Source: Diospyros lotus
Taxonomy: Eukaryota; Streptophyta; Magnoliopsida; Ericales; Ebenaceae
Direction: 5' to 3'
DNA length: 64,000 nucleotides
Assembly (NCBI RefSeq): GCF_014633365.1
Contig: NC_068351.1
Location: 9,058,907 to 9,122,906, forward strand
Both the position numbers and the translations under genes were made by a program. Below, in pieces: positions 44,100 through 56,118 of the stretch (the first letter of the stretch is position 1; every line of letters starts with the position of its first letter). Under the pieces are notes generated by a model, which was not told where the DNA came from, made no database searches, and saw nothing but the letters and a program-made list of their open reading frames with translations.

Positions 44100-45200
44100 A
44101 ATGTGCTTGCAAAATGTGAGAGAAATACAACACAAACAACTATCTTTTGATAACAGATCAAATTATGCGAAGATATCCAAAGACAATATATCTCTTAGAA
44201 ATTATATTTCATTAGGAGTATAATTTATGTTGTTGCTTTCTTTCTTTTTTCCTATTTGAAATGCCTACACAAGTAAAGACATGGTACACTAACAAAATTC
44301 AATATGGTATAAAGCTTTTATACATATTGGCATTGCATTTTTGTTCAATACATGAAAAAGGATAACCTAGGAGTACACCATATAGAGTAAAGTGAGAGCC
44401 AAACTCAAAGGAAAGCTATTACCCAATCCAAGTAAGAAATAATGCCAATTATGACAACATTAACAATACAATCTAGGAAGGAAATAACTGATGAGGAGAT
44501 TGACCGTTGAAATATGAAGGATACTATACCAGAATGCACTCATTGTTGATTTGATTATAATATATGTATCATCAGAAATTCATTCTAAAAGTCTAAAATA
44601 ATTGAAAACCTAACTTGAATAATTACAAATTAAAACTACAAGAATTACAAACTCCTGTCTCTAGATTAGGATCGATCGCGAATTATCAGTCGGAGCAAAG
44701 AAAAAGGGGGGAGTTGGAAGGGTTGAGATTGGTTGGAGATGGGAGACTCGAATCAAATTATAAGGGAAGAGCTGAAAGAGAAGATATAAGGGTCAGTTAT
44801 TTGATTTGATTATTTTGTTCTTATGTTTTCTATTCTTCTTTAGTTCTTGAGTTAAAAATGACATCGTTAGCAATTTTGATAGTTCAATTATTTTAAATTT
44901 TTTAATATAAAAATTAAATTAAATTAAAATAACTAAAATTATCAAAAATAAAAATCAAACTGAAAGAACCCTTCACTTAAATTGAATCGAAGTAGTGATT
45001 TCGATTTATTTGATTTGATTATTTTAATTAAACTAAAATTTTGTTCATTTCTAAAAAGAATAGGGTAAATTGGATGATGATTCAATTTTAAATTTAATTG
45101 ACTAATTTGACATTCATAATTTTCGAATTATTGGGTTACTCAATGGTCCGATTGCGAATTTATGGTCATAATATAAAAATAATCCAATCCAAATTCAAAT
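44100..45200. other. AT-rich intergenic DNA upstream of the R3H-SUZ gene
   Basis: No recognised gene. The 64-codon frame at 44615-44809 has no domain. TTGATTTGATTATTTT recurs several times at 44800-45030. Confidence 0.5.
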
Positions 45201-45276
45201 CCAAATTATAATAAAAATAAGAGGTGGAGCGCCGGGGCAGGGTAGACTTTTGGAGGCGTGGGACAAAGATCTTTGC

Positions 45277-45284
45277 TTATAAAA
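45277..45284 (+). promoter_or_regulatory. Likely TATA box of the R3H-SUZ gene
   Basis: TTATAAAA lies 279 bp before the start codon. The DNA after it is GA/CT-rich, typical of a plant 5' leader. Assignment is by sequence and position only. Confidence 0.5.
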
Positions 45285-45562
45285 CCGAACCTTATTGGAG
45301 CCAACTTTTTCTCTCTTTGGTTGGCGGATAAGAAAAGGGAAGGGAGAGAGAGCGAGAAAGGGTTTTCACTTGTCGTCGTCGTCGTCTTTCGTATTCTTAT
45401 GCTCTGAGAAAAAGGTTTCTTCTTCTTGAACCTTCCCTCTCGGGAGGAGAGAGAAGAAGATACTTCTTTGAGTTTTTTTTTTTTTTTTGTGAGAGAACCG
45501 ATCGATACATACATATATATACAGAGAGAGAGACGCACACACAGAGACAGAGAAGAGGCGAG

Positions 45563-48500
45563 ATGGATTCTGTTCCTCCTCCGGGAACTGCAGGCAACGA
45601 GGCGTACTCTACGGTGGATCCCTTCTTGATCGAGGCTCTCCAAAACCCCCGTCACCGCCTTACAAGTTAGTTTCCTCGCCAATTCATCCGTTGCTTCTTC
45701 TTCTTTGTTTTTTTTTTGCCCTAATTTTGCCTTATTTTGATTTGACCGTTGAAATTCTCTGAAATTTTGGTTAAGTTGCACCCGTTCTTTCGTGTGGTGT
45801 GTCTCTTGGATTTCTCTGAAAACTTTAGTTATCCTGTTTACGCTAGGGCTTTGATTATCGTGGAATTAGGGTTCATTTTGCAAGGGACTCATATCCATCT
45901 CAGATCTGGAGAGATATATGCTTAGAATTGTGATTTCAAGCTGTGGTTATTATAATAGCTAGATCTGAGGTTCATGGCGTCTAATGAGATATCATATGGG
46001 ATTTGGATATGCAGCCTGCTCCCAAATCAACCCCCCCACCCACAAAAAAAAAAAAAAACACGCGAGCACACAAAAGATTTGAGCAATCTTATGAAAGTTT
46101 TCACATCGTCTTCATATTCTCTTTCGAGTATTTAAAGAGGGGTTGACTAGGTTGGATGTTAAAAGAATAGGAATACATGAGTAGATTGTTTCAAAGACAA
46201 CTGTATTCATAGCAAAGGTGGTACCAGCTTGAGGGTTTGTTCTTCTGTTTTCATGTCCCTAAGGACGCATGTGCAGAGAGAATAAATTCTTTTTCCTATT
46301 TCTTTGTTATGATGGGTGATGTAAATTGCAAAGGTTTGTGGTTTATATGATGAGATGTCCAAAAAAGGAACAAAATGTGCTATTGTTATCTTTAAACAAA
46401 GCCTTTGCCATACCCCCTTTTTGATACAACTGGACTCATATGAAGAATCTAGACTCTAGAGCATCATTAAAGCTCTCTAATTCACTATGAAAGTCTGGAA
46501 CTGGAGTCATATCAAGACACATACTCTCACAATTTGTAGAGGAAAAGTAGAAATGCCATTACTGGACGGTGAGAGAATTCCATGGAGATTGCTATGAAAA
46601 TCCAAATCAATTAGCTAGGACTTCATTTTATTCTCCCTGACTTATGCAGTGAAAAATTTCCTGAAGTTAGATGTTGATTGACTTCACCACAATTCACTAC
46701 ATGACAAATTGCTAGAGGTTAGATATTGGGAATTTCACCACTATTCAATACAGACAAACACACAGTTTCTTAATAATGACTGGCCATCTTCCTTGTATAA
46801 GCTTTGCACTTGCCACTTCTTATTCACTAATCTAGCAAGGGTATCTTTGTTAGCTTTATATAAATAGTTCAGGTTCAAATTATTCCCATATCAAACTGGC
46901 TCATCTGTAGCACTAGCCTTGGGAGCCTGGGATGATAGGAATGTACCTAGGGATGATTTCATAACAATCATCCCCCCCCCCCCCCCCCCCCCCCCTTTTC
47001 TAATGAAAGATTATAGAAAATGGCATTGAAGAGATTTTCTTTAAATGTCTTTGCTGTGGACATGAATGTCAAGTCTCTTGGATGAGACTTGAAATATCAG
47101 AGTATTTAGAAGAACCGAGAGAAAGAGGAGAGTTTTGGATGGAGAGTTTGAAAGAATTAGAGAGAGAATTGAGAGGGAAAGAATTAGGAGGGAAAGAATT
47201 CTGTATTACTTCACACATGAATCCCCATCCTCGCACAACTAAGCCTTATATAGGCTCTTCCCTGTGGTTACAACTATACCGAGGGGTACAAGAGTAAATC
47301 ATCAGGTAACTAACTCGAGTGGCTACTGCCAATACATTCAAAAAATTTACAATTAGGCCCTCAGGTCGTGACAATGAAGACACCATGTTGGCTGCATAAC
47401 TCATTTTTTATGTTAAATGCAGTGTAAGTCTCACTTATGTTCTCATTGTGGAATAGATGCTGCAATATTGCTTGCGTATCTCTTTGCAACAGTAGAACAG
47501 TTAGATGGAATCATTATCGCTGTCATCTTTGTTGTGATTTTCCATCCCATATTGATGTTAAATAGCTTGTTGCAAGAAAGGTGCATCTGAATGAGGACAC
47601 TATAATATCCATTCTTTTTCTTTCATTCACATTGATGCCAATTTAGAAGAAAAAAGAGCTTACTTTTTTTTTTCTGTGATAAATAAAACATTTGCAGCCT
47701 AATGAAGGTAAGATTTGCAGCATGCCATCAAAATAGTGGTGAATACAGATGCATAAAATTACAATTTTTTTGAATGGCATTTCGAAATTATGATGTCTGT
47801 GACCATATCTGTGTCAATTTCTGTATTTTTGCTTTTTAGGTTGACCCCATCAAGTGTTGGGAGGGTGTAGTAGACTTGCTTGTTCATCACAGGCACTTCT
47901 GCATGTGTTTAGATTTGAACTACAATTTCTTTATACAATACAGCTTTTCCATCAAGCTAACTAATTGTTGTAAGTTCTAGATTGCACCTTTTCCCCCCCT
48001 GATTTCGAGGCCATGGTGCTATTAGACACTATTTCTCTTCTTATGAAGTATATATGTACTCACATGATCAAATTTCTTAAGTCCCCTATTGCACCTTGTT
48101 TTTCCCCCCTTAAATATTTTGAGGGCACTGTCCTATTAGACATTTTGTGCATGTTGACATATTGTAATATCGCTCGTCTCACATTACTTAGCAGCTAGCA
48201 ATGATACCTCTTGGCATATTGCAACATCATTCTGAAACTATTACTACTATTATTATTTTATGGAATTTGCATCTATGATAAAAAAATGGTATAATATGTA
48301 CAAGAACATCCATGTTTTCATCTTTATTGTGTTGGACAGTCAACACGTTAGATACCAGTATGAATGTGCTTGAGATGGGGTTGGGAGTGTGGATGATGGT
48401 GTAATTAGGAGAGTTCTGACCTGGAGTTAATTGGTTTGGTGCCTGCTCAGCATCATTTGATCTGTGCTAGGACATGTGCATCCTTGTACTTGTTGGTGAA

Positions 48501-51500
48501 ATTCTGTGGATATTGTAGCTTAGGTCAATACAAGTGCTTTCTCTCTCTTTTTTTTTTTTTTGGCTAGGGTATGTAGATGCTTGTTGACTGGATGATTGTT
48601 CAGAGTGCTAATTGGACTTAAAATAAGTTGAGAAACATTTGTATTCATTTGATGTTCTTAGATTTTAATTTCATTTTTGGTATTGCTTTCACGTGTTCTG
48701 CATACTGCTTTATTATTTTACAGATTATAACCTACAGAAAAGAGCTCCTCCCAGAGTGTGCCAATTGGCCTTTGAAAAAGTTGTTCTTTGACTAAACAAT
48801 TGTCACATATTGGTGAAAGTTAACAGAGATTGTAGCTTGCATCAATGTAGGTATTCATTTCCTGGACAATTGCCCTATGAGCTAACTGACCTTCAAAAGA
48901 GTCTGGACACACTTTTATTGTGCTAAAACACTCTTGAGATCATAGCTGTCAAAGGCGCAAGGCGCACTAGGGTGCAAACTAGTGCTTGGGGCCTAGGAGC
49001 AAGGTGACGCGCGAGCCTCATGCACATGAGGAGCATATTTATTAAAAAATGCTTATAAAATACTTATAAACTATTCTTTTCAATATGTACCTATAAGGAG
49101 GTAGATGCAAACTCATAAAATCATAAATGGCAAATAATCAAACCTATAATAACAACTAATATTATTGTAGAAAAAACAATTAATTTCTTTTGAAATTAGT
49201 TTCTTCTAACTGCAAAATAGATTAGAGGAAAAAGAAAATTATCACATAACACATTGCAAAAAACAATTACGGGGAACAATTAGTTTCCTGTAATTTCTTT
49301 TGCAATTAGAAGAAGTAGGATCAAAGAACTGGACGGGCGATTGGCACGGGGCTTGAGTCTTACGGGCTCTATTATTTGTCTCACTCTGCTTCATCAGTGG
49401 CGTGCACGACGACTGCTTCCCCACTACAGGTCCATTGTCGGCTAGGGCACTTGTCTCTACCCAATCTCAAGAAGATGGTTCCTAGTCTCTCTAGTATTTC
49501 TTCCTTAGAGTGTGAGTCCTGTCAACTTGAGGAAACATAGTCATCGTTCTTTCCCAAGTAGAGTCAATAAACGTGTTAGTTCTCCTTTTTCAGTGGTCCA
49601 TTCGGATGTGTGGGGTCCCAGTCGTGTTAGTTCAAAAGACGATTTTCGTTATTTTGTAACCTTTATTGATGATTTTTCTTGAATTACATGGCTATATTTA
49701 ATGAAAACGCGTTTAGAAATGTTTCTTGCCTTCAGAATTGTGTTATTTAATTGTTTCTTACCTTTTGTGCTGAAATTAGAACTCAGTTTAATGTGTCTAT
49801 TCATGTTTTCCGTAGTGATAATGTTCTTGAATATTTTTCCTCACCGTTTAATTCCTATATAGCATCCAATGGGATTCTTCACCAAACTTTGTGTGCTAGA
49901 ACCCCACAACAAAATGGGGTGGCTGAACAAAAGAATCATCATTTAATTGAGACTGCCTAGACGTTTCTTCTTCATATGCATGTTCCGCTTCAACACTGGG
50001 ATGATGCTGTCTTAACTGCATGTTACTTAATGACCCTAGTGTCATCTTATGTCCTTAATGACTAGATTCCTCATTCTGTTTTTTTTCCTCGGGTTGCCTT
50101 ATATTCTCTTCCTCCTTGTATCATTGAGAGTACCTACTTTGTTCACCATCTTGCCTCAGGTCGTGATAAGCTATCTGCTCGTTTCGTCAAATGTGTTTTT
50201 CTGGGTTATTCACGTCTTTAGAAGGGGTATCGTTGCTACTCTCCTCAATTATCGCTCTTAATTTGGCCGCCATATTCTTCTAGTGGTATACGTTGATGAT
50301 ATAGTACTTACAGGGGATGATGATGTTGGTATCATTGAGTGAAGGCACATATTCACCAATAATTTCAGACTAAGGATTTGGATTCGTTGAAATATTTTTT
50401 GGGTATTGTGGTAGCTCGATCAACGCAAGACATCTATATTTCTCGAAGAAAGTATGCCTTAGATATGATAGAGGAGACATGGTTGCTTGGATGTAAGCCA
50501 ATAGATACCCTTATGGATCCGAATATCAGACTATTACTGGGACAGGGGGAGCCTCTTTCTGACCCTGGGCGCTATTGTCGACTGGTTGGGAAACCTAATT
50601 ACCTCATAGTCACATGTTTTGATATTTCATTTGCTATGAGTGTGATAAGTTAGTTCTTGAATTCACCTTGTGACCGTCATTGTGATGCAGTGATTCATAT
50701 TATTTGATATATTAAGGCCGCCTCTGGTCTAGGTGTATTGTGTCAGAATTATGGATACAGTCAGATTGTAAGATATACGGATGTTGATTGGGTAGGATCA
50801 CCTAGTGACAGGCGATTCACATCTGGATACAGTGTATTTGTGGGTGAAAACCTAATCTCTTGGAAATGTAAGAAACAAACTGTTATCGCCAGGTCAATGC
50901 AGAAGTTGAATATAGGGAAATGACTGTAACATGTGAGCTAATGTGGTTAAAACAATTAATTAAGGAATAAGGAGTTACGCATATCAAGTCTATGCAATTG
51001 ATTTGTGACAATCAGGCTACAATGCATATTGCTTTTAATCTTGTGTTTTATGAGAGAACTAAGCATATTGAAATTGATTGCCAATTTGTTAGAGAAAATA
51101 TGCTCTCTAGGGAGGTATTTACAACACATGTGGGTTTCAATGATCAGTTGATTGATTTACTCACCAAGTCACTTAGAGGTTCTCGTGTGAATTACATTTG
51201 TACTAAGTTGGGCATGCTCAATATATATGCTCCAGCTTGAGGAGGAGTGTTAAATAAGATAAGTAAGGGGTATTAATGTAATTAACTCAAAATACTTATA
51301 TATATATATATTTTCTTGTATTACACACTTTTGGTAGAATACACATTATTTTATTCACATATACTAACACGTAAACTATACCATCTCTTTGTTTTTTCAG
51401 TTCTACGGATGGAACTCGACATTCAGAAGTTTTTGCAGAATTCTGATCAGCAGCAGTTTGAGTTCCAACATTTCCCTACTTCATACCTTCGCCTTGCAGC

Positions 51501-54500
51501 ACATCGTGTTGCTCAACATTATTGCCTGCAGACTATGGTGCAAGATAATGTTTCAGATGGCCTGGGTAATAGAATTGTGGTAAAAAAGTTGGCAGAAAGC
51601 AGATACCCTGCTGTCTGTTTATCAGATGTACTTGCTAAACAGTCAGAGAATGACAAACATGATCAAGTTAAAATTGTCATGAGGCCAAGGTGTAATAAAG
51701 CTTCTAATGAAGCCAGTGAAATAGGGGCCAAACGCAGTTCTATGAGGACTGTGGAAGAAAGGAAGGAGGAGTATGACAGGGCACGGGCTCGCATCTTCAG
51801 TAGCCCTAGTAGCCCTGAGTCAGAAGATTCCACCTCCCACACTCCATTGGATGGGAAAACTATGTGTCTGAATGGAGATGAGAACGAAGGATGCAAGAAT
51901 TCCATGATTGATTTAGAGAAACTTCCCAGTCTCAGGGATGCTGGCACTTCTTCTTATCGGGTAGCCATTTTCAGGGATAGGGAGAAGGACCGTACTGATC
52001 CAGATTATGATAGGAGTTATGAAAGGTAGTAGTATCCATTTCTCTATCTGAATCAGAATGGCTTAGTTTATGGTCTCTTATGCATCATTTTCTGCTTGAG
52101 ATCTTACATTTTTTTTCAATAATTGTCCCAACTCTTTCAATTCTCTAATTGGGTTGGTTTTTCTTGTCTTCAATAAGCACCTTAAGGCATGCCAGGGAAG
52201 GGCAGGGAACTAAGTGCCTGTGACTCTTAAAGCAGGGGTAGTATTGCATTGCATTCAATTTTGCTGAACAGATTTTTTGATATCTTTGGTTTTCTATTTC
52301 TTGAGGGGTTTGGTTGAAAAGTTGCGTGTGAGTGAAATTAATTTGTCCTGTAGCATTATTGTAAAAGGTTCATTGGTTATTTAAAAACTAAGGTGGTTAT
52401 CAACATAGAACATATCATTTTGCATTACATATAGAAATTTTCAACCTGGAATAGATTTTGTGTATGGCTGTGGAATTTTAACTAAGATGAGTATATAAGC
52501 TCTGGCAATCCATGCATTATTGGTTATAGGCACAGTTCATATAGTTTCCAGGATATCTGTCTTGACATGGTCTATTCCCATTCATGTTATGCATCTGTCA
52601 TTATGGATGCTGAAGAAAAACGGACCTCTAGATTACCAGGTGAATTCATCTTTAATTGATGCAGGTATGTCAAGACTTCTCCTGCGAGCCAAAGTTTTGT
52701 CTCAGCACATTATAACATGCAGAAGTTTCAGCCTCCATTTGTGCAGTATGATAATGGTTTCCCCCAATTAGGTCAGGTGCTAAGAACGCAAGCTTCCGTT
52801 GGCTACAGGACCCCAATCATGAACCCTTTCTGTGCCACAGGATTCAATCAGACATCCAGGGATGCTGTCTATATGCAATGGCCAACTTCTACCATGATGT
52901 ATGCAGAGTCATATGATCAATTTAGACGTGCTGTATTTCAGGTAAATTACTGTTCCTGGACTTCCTAGTTTGTTGCACCCTTCTCCAGAATTAATAATTA
53001 CTATTGTTTTCACTTATGGAAACAAAATGCTTATTAGAGTTTTGATATTATGACAATCTTGTTGGATAATTACTAGCTGAATTATAGTTGTCAAGTTTAG
53101 AGATTAATACTTTATTGCATTGTTGTGACAAATTGGAGACCAGACTAGTAGCTGAAGTGTCGCAATTCTTTCAGTTCTCTGCATGATGTGCTATTTGTAA
53201 TGTGAATGACGAGTTTCCTATGGGAACTTGTTCCAAATTAGTGCAAATCTGTGGGATGATTGACTATGACCTGCTGAGGCAGTTTTTAATTAGTGAAAGT
53301 CAAAATGCTCATGCAAGCCAATATGTTGTGCCTGTTGAATGTTTGATCACATATGCACTTATTTGGGCAAACGAGTTCCTCAGAGGCGCACTTCCGTCAG
53401 AATTTGTATTTTCTGGTACACCCAATGCCTAGTTTAGGTTGACTTACCCATGCATATAGGTTAAGGGTTCCTATCTAGTAGATCTTCAGGTGTCTCAGGA
53501 TGCCAATTCTTCAGAGAGATCTGGTGTTCATTTTTCTGGAATTTGGTTGTGGGTCAGGGTCTTAAGAGCTGCACATTCAAATGCATTATGGTGATGGGCA
53601 TGCAAGTCCCCTTTGTGGGGATGTGTCCTTCAAGTCCCGGCAGTTGGAAGTTCCAACTAGTTGCTGTTTGACATGATAAGGTACCTTAGAGGTTTCCATG
53701 CTCCTAAAAGCATGCCATATGTAATCAACATAGGTGAGGCTTCATCATTTTGTTGTTACCTTAAACTCTGGGTTTTGGGGACAAGTATGGCCCTGAAATA
53801 TATGGGCATTATTCAATTTTCTGCTTGAAATTATTAATCTAGTGATTTTGATTCTCCAGTATACTGGAGAGTGTTTTGTATTCTTTTTTTGAGTGTATTT
53901 TTTCAAGAAAATGTTTTTTTTTTTGGCTGGGAAATGAGAGGAAGGTGGGGCAACCAGCGCCTAGTAACCCTCTTTAGGTGTGACTATGAGGAGGGCCCTT
54001 CCTAGTTAGGGAGTGTTTGGTTTGAGTCATAGCTATTGCAGGAAAGGCAAGCTCGTCACCCCAGTCCCACTGTATAGCACAACATTAGGCCCTGTATCCA
54101 TCGCTCTTTTTGGCATCATGGGTCATGGTCTGGGTCATCCTGCAAGTAGTAGAGGTTTAAGGTTAGAACACCAAATCTGGGGGACATAGGAGAATTCCTG
54201 AACCGTTGGACTAACACCTTGGTGGTAGAAAATATGCTTGTTATGTCAACAATTCCATGCTTTTTTTTTTTTTTTTTTTTTTTAATTTCTTAAAATCTGC
54301 TTAACAACATTAGTGTGACCAATCTGCCTTTAACTTTATTTATTTATTTATTTTTTTGCTGGCATTCACTTTCCTTTTTTTTTAATAACTTGCTTCACTT
54401 TTTTTAAATGGTCATGTCTTTTAATATGAAATTTGGTGGTTATATCAGCAATTTCATGTCTTTGTTATGGAAGCAAACTTCAAATATATATATATATATA

Positions 54501-54672
54501 TATATTTCATGCCTCATCCCTGTATGTGTATATGCGTGCATTATTTCATTTTATGTTCAGTTGAGTAACTTAAATATCTAATAAATTCATCTTAAGAGCT
54601 TTTGAACTGGCTGTGCAGGTACCTTACTCTCAGCAGCAGCCTCTGAGCTTTGATTACTCCCAAAATCGTTGA
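45563..54672 (+). CDS. R3H and SUZ domain RNA-binding protein, 4 exons
   Basis: A predicted nucleic-acid-binding protein of the plant R3H-SUZ family, related to animal cAMP-regulated phosphoprotein 21/R3HDM proteins. Exons: 45563-45665, 51401-52025, 52665-52941 and 54619-54672; 1059 nt, 352 aa, all GT-AG and in frame. Residues about 19-100 hold the R3H domain (VDPFLIEALQNPRHRLTI, then SYLRLAAHRVAQHY with the R65-x3-H69 signature), which binds single-stranded nucleic acid. Residues about 125-168 match the SUZ motif (KIVMRPR, TVEERKEEYDRARARIF). The Ser-rich middle is followed by RDREKDRTDPDYDRSYER and a Pro/Gln/Tyr-rich tail ending SFDYSQNR. The start codon follows the GA-rich leader and precedes MDSVPPPG. 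Intron 1 (5.7 kb) holds a solo LTR and a copia remnant; intron 3 holds a SINE. All exons are intact. Confidence 0.92.
46972..46995. repeat. Poly-C tract, 24 bp
   Basis: Uninterrupted C24 in intron 1 of the R3H-SUZ gene. Its length may be unreliable, because long homopolymers are error-prone in sequencing. Confidence 0.85.
47067..47373 (-). mobile_element. Solo LTR, 307 bp, in R3H-SUZ intron 1
   Basis: The ends are TGTCAAGTC...GTCGTGACA, with a perfect 5-bp duplication ATGAA at 47062-47066 and 47374-47378. Read on the minus strand there is a TATA-like CTATATAAGG and then a CTCTC-rich leader-like end, as in copia LTRs. No internal region is present. Confidence 0.8.
48955..49060. repeat. GCGC-rich repeat fragment next to the copia remnant
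   Basis: A short run of GGCGCAAGGCGCACTAGGG-like text, GC-rich and palindromic in parts, ends in A/T-rich DNA. It resembles dispersed plant repeats, but I cannot name a family or define ends. Confidence 0.3.
49310..51369 (+). mobile_element. Decayed Ty1/copia retrotransposon, 5' part missing, 3' LTR present
   Basis: Copia elements copy themselves through RNA. The remnant starts in the GAG-pre-integrase region (about 49320-49480, HCRLGHLSLPNLKKMV), continues through integrase (VVHSDVWGPSR and FVTFIDDFS, then ARTPQQNGVAEQKNHHLIE at about 49890-49957), and jumps near 50265 to the reverse transcriptase palm (VYVDDIVLTG, about 50288-50317). The connection domain (DSLKYFLGIVVARS) and RNase H (YTDVDWVGSPSDRRFTSGYS, about 50774) follow. 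Gag, protease and roughly the first half of reverse transcriptase are missing. Stops and frameshifts are common. A GAGGAG polypurine tract precedes the 3' LTR. Confidence 0.85.
51248..51369 (+). repeat. 3' LTR of the copia remnant (122 bp)
   Basis: It starts TGTTAAATAAGATAAG right after the polypurine GGAGGAG and ends ATACTAACA. It lies only 31 bp before the R3H-SUZ exon 2. No matching 5' LTR was found in the intron. Confidence 0.65.
53914..54226 (-). mobile_element. Full-length tRNA-derived SINE of unassigned family, in R3H-SUZ intron 3
   Basis: The minus strand begins ACCACCAAGGTGTTAGTCC. An A-box-like TTAGTCCAACGG is followed about 45 nt later by a B-box-like GTTCTAACC, the spacing of a Pol III tRNA promoter. 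It ends in a poly(A) tail of 11 (T run 53914-53924 on the + strand). A short duplication flanks it: AGAAAATG at 53906-53913 and AGAAAAT at 54227-54233. It is 313 bp long. It does not match Au. Confidence 0.6.
54261..54283. repeat. Poly-T tract, 23 bp
   Basis: Uninterrupted T run in R3H-SUZ intron 3. Confidence 0.85.
54484..54506. repeat. (AT)n microsatellite
   Basis: About 11 AT units, 110 bp before the last R3H-SUZ exon. Confidence 0.85.
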
Positions 54673-55276
54673 TTTTGATTAGATGGGAAATGTCTGTATA
54701 ACAGAAGTGAAAAAACAAGTTAGTTTCTCCTATTCAGAATTCTGTTGGTTTTAGGATACTTGTTTGAAGCACCTCTCTTAAAAAATGCTCTTTCCATATT
54801 GGTTTCTGCTGATTTCCTTTTTGGGTATTTGTCGACGTTAGGATACTGCTATTATTAATCTAGTGCTATTGTGGTGGCTTTTTATTTTTTAATCTCGGAT
54901 TTCTATGTTGCTTGCTTATGTGAATGTGACGACGATCTGCCCCTATTGAGTTTGATATGCTAATGGTCCTCGACTCAACTGTATCTATTTGACTGATTAC
55001 ATTTAAGGTTAGGGTCTAAATGGTTAGGAACATCAAATTAGAGGCTGTGGCTTTGTGCTGCTATATTTTATTGGATGTACTTTGGATAAACACTAGTAAT
55101 GGAAGCTTTGTTCCAGTTTGATTGCATTGAAAGGGCTGATGATTTTAACGTAATTTGTGTTCAAATTAGATGGGTAGTTGCAAAAATTATGGATCAGTTG
55201 GTACTTCGAAAGGGTTTTTTTAACTTCTGAGCATAACTTTTATATAAAATGTCTGGTAAAATCCTAAATAAGTTAT

Positions 55277-56108
55277 GGAAATTCTATTCATAGTCCACAA
55301 CCCACACCCTGGTCAAATTCTTTAATAATTTTAAAATTCTTATTTTATTCTCACAATCCACTCTCTCCTCTAACCACTCCCAACTGTTGGCCGTTGCCTA
55401 GCCTCTCTTTCTCCCGCACCATATACACATGTACACAAACACACACACACATATATATATATATACACACGCGTGCGGCATCCATGACTGTCAACCCACT
55501 GCCATTGTTGGGTCAGCCATGGCGGCCAACTCACCCACACACACTTTTGCTTTCTCTCTTTCCTTGTGTGACGATCGTTAGGTGGGTCGATGATGGTGGA
55601 CGACCCATCACCATTGCCAAGGTGGGTCAACCATGGTGGTCGATCTATCATGATCGGGGTGATGGGATTCGAGAAATCGTCAAACTCGGGGTTCGGGGGG
55701 TTCCTTTCAGCGACGATGGCGGCATCGCGGCTGCCATCAGTCATGATGGTGGTGGCCACGATTGCACTAGGCACTGGCCTGGTGCGATATGGCGGTCGAT
55801 CCATTACCATTGCCAAGGTGGGTTGGTTGCCATCGTCGACCCACCGTCGCATAGAAAAAGAGTGTGTCCCTTGATGGCGGTGGATCAGTCGCCATGGTCG
55901 CCTCATGTGTGTATATATATATATATGTATGTGTTTGTGTGTATGTGGTGTGGGAGAGAAAGAGAGGCGAGGCGGCGATCGACGGTCGGGGGTGGTTGGA
56001 GGAGAGAGTGGATTGTGGTGGTAAAATATGAATTTTAAAATTATTAAAAAATTTGGTGGGGGTGTGGACTACGGAGAGCAAATTTGTAGGTTGTGAATAT
56101 AATTTTTT
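55277..56108. mobile_element. Mutator-like TIR element, 832 bp, with 10-bp target duplication
   Basis: A perfect 10-bp direct repeat AATAAGTTAT flanks it at 55267-55276 and 56109-56118. The arms (about 180 bp each) are imperfect inverted repeats: TAGTCCACA, TTTAATAATTTTAAAATTC, ACAATCCACTCTCTCCTC and GCCTCTCTTTCTC recur in reverse complement at the right. The core at about 55500-55880 is GC-rich, with repeats of CCATTGCCAAGGTGGGT. Overlapping long frames there are spurious. The target size and long arms fit a non-autonomous Mutator-like element; the core could be captured DNA. Confidence 0.7.
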
Positions 56109-56118
56109 AATAAGTTAT

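Noticed and set aside
45206..45781. Minus-strand frame of 191 codons
   Set aside because: It is antisense to the leader and exon 1 of the R3H-SUZ gene; its Ser/Lys-rich text comes from CT and A/T runs.
55370..56081. Frames of up to 214 codons on both strands
   Set aside because: They lie in the inverted-repeat arms and core of the Mutator-like element. Mirror-image frames on both strands are expected from a palindrome.
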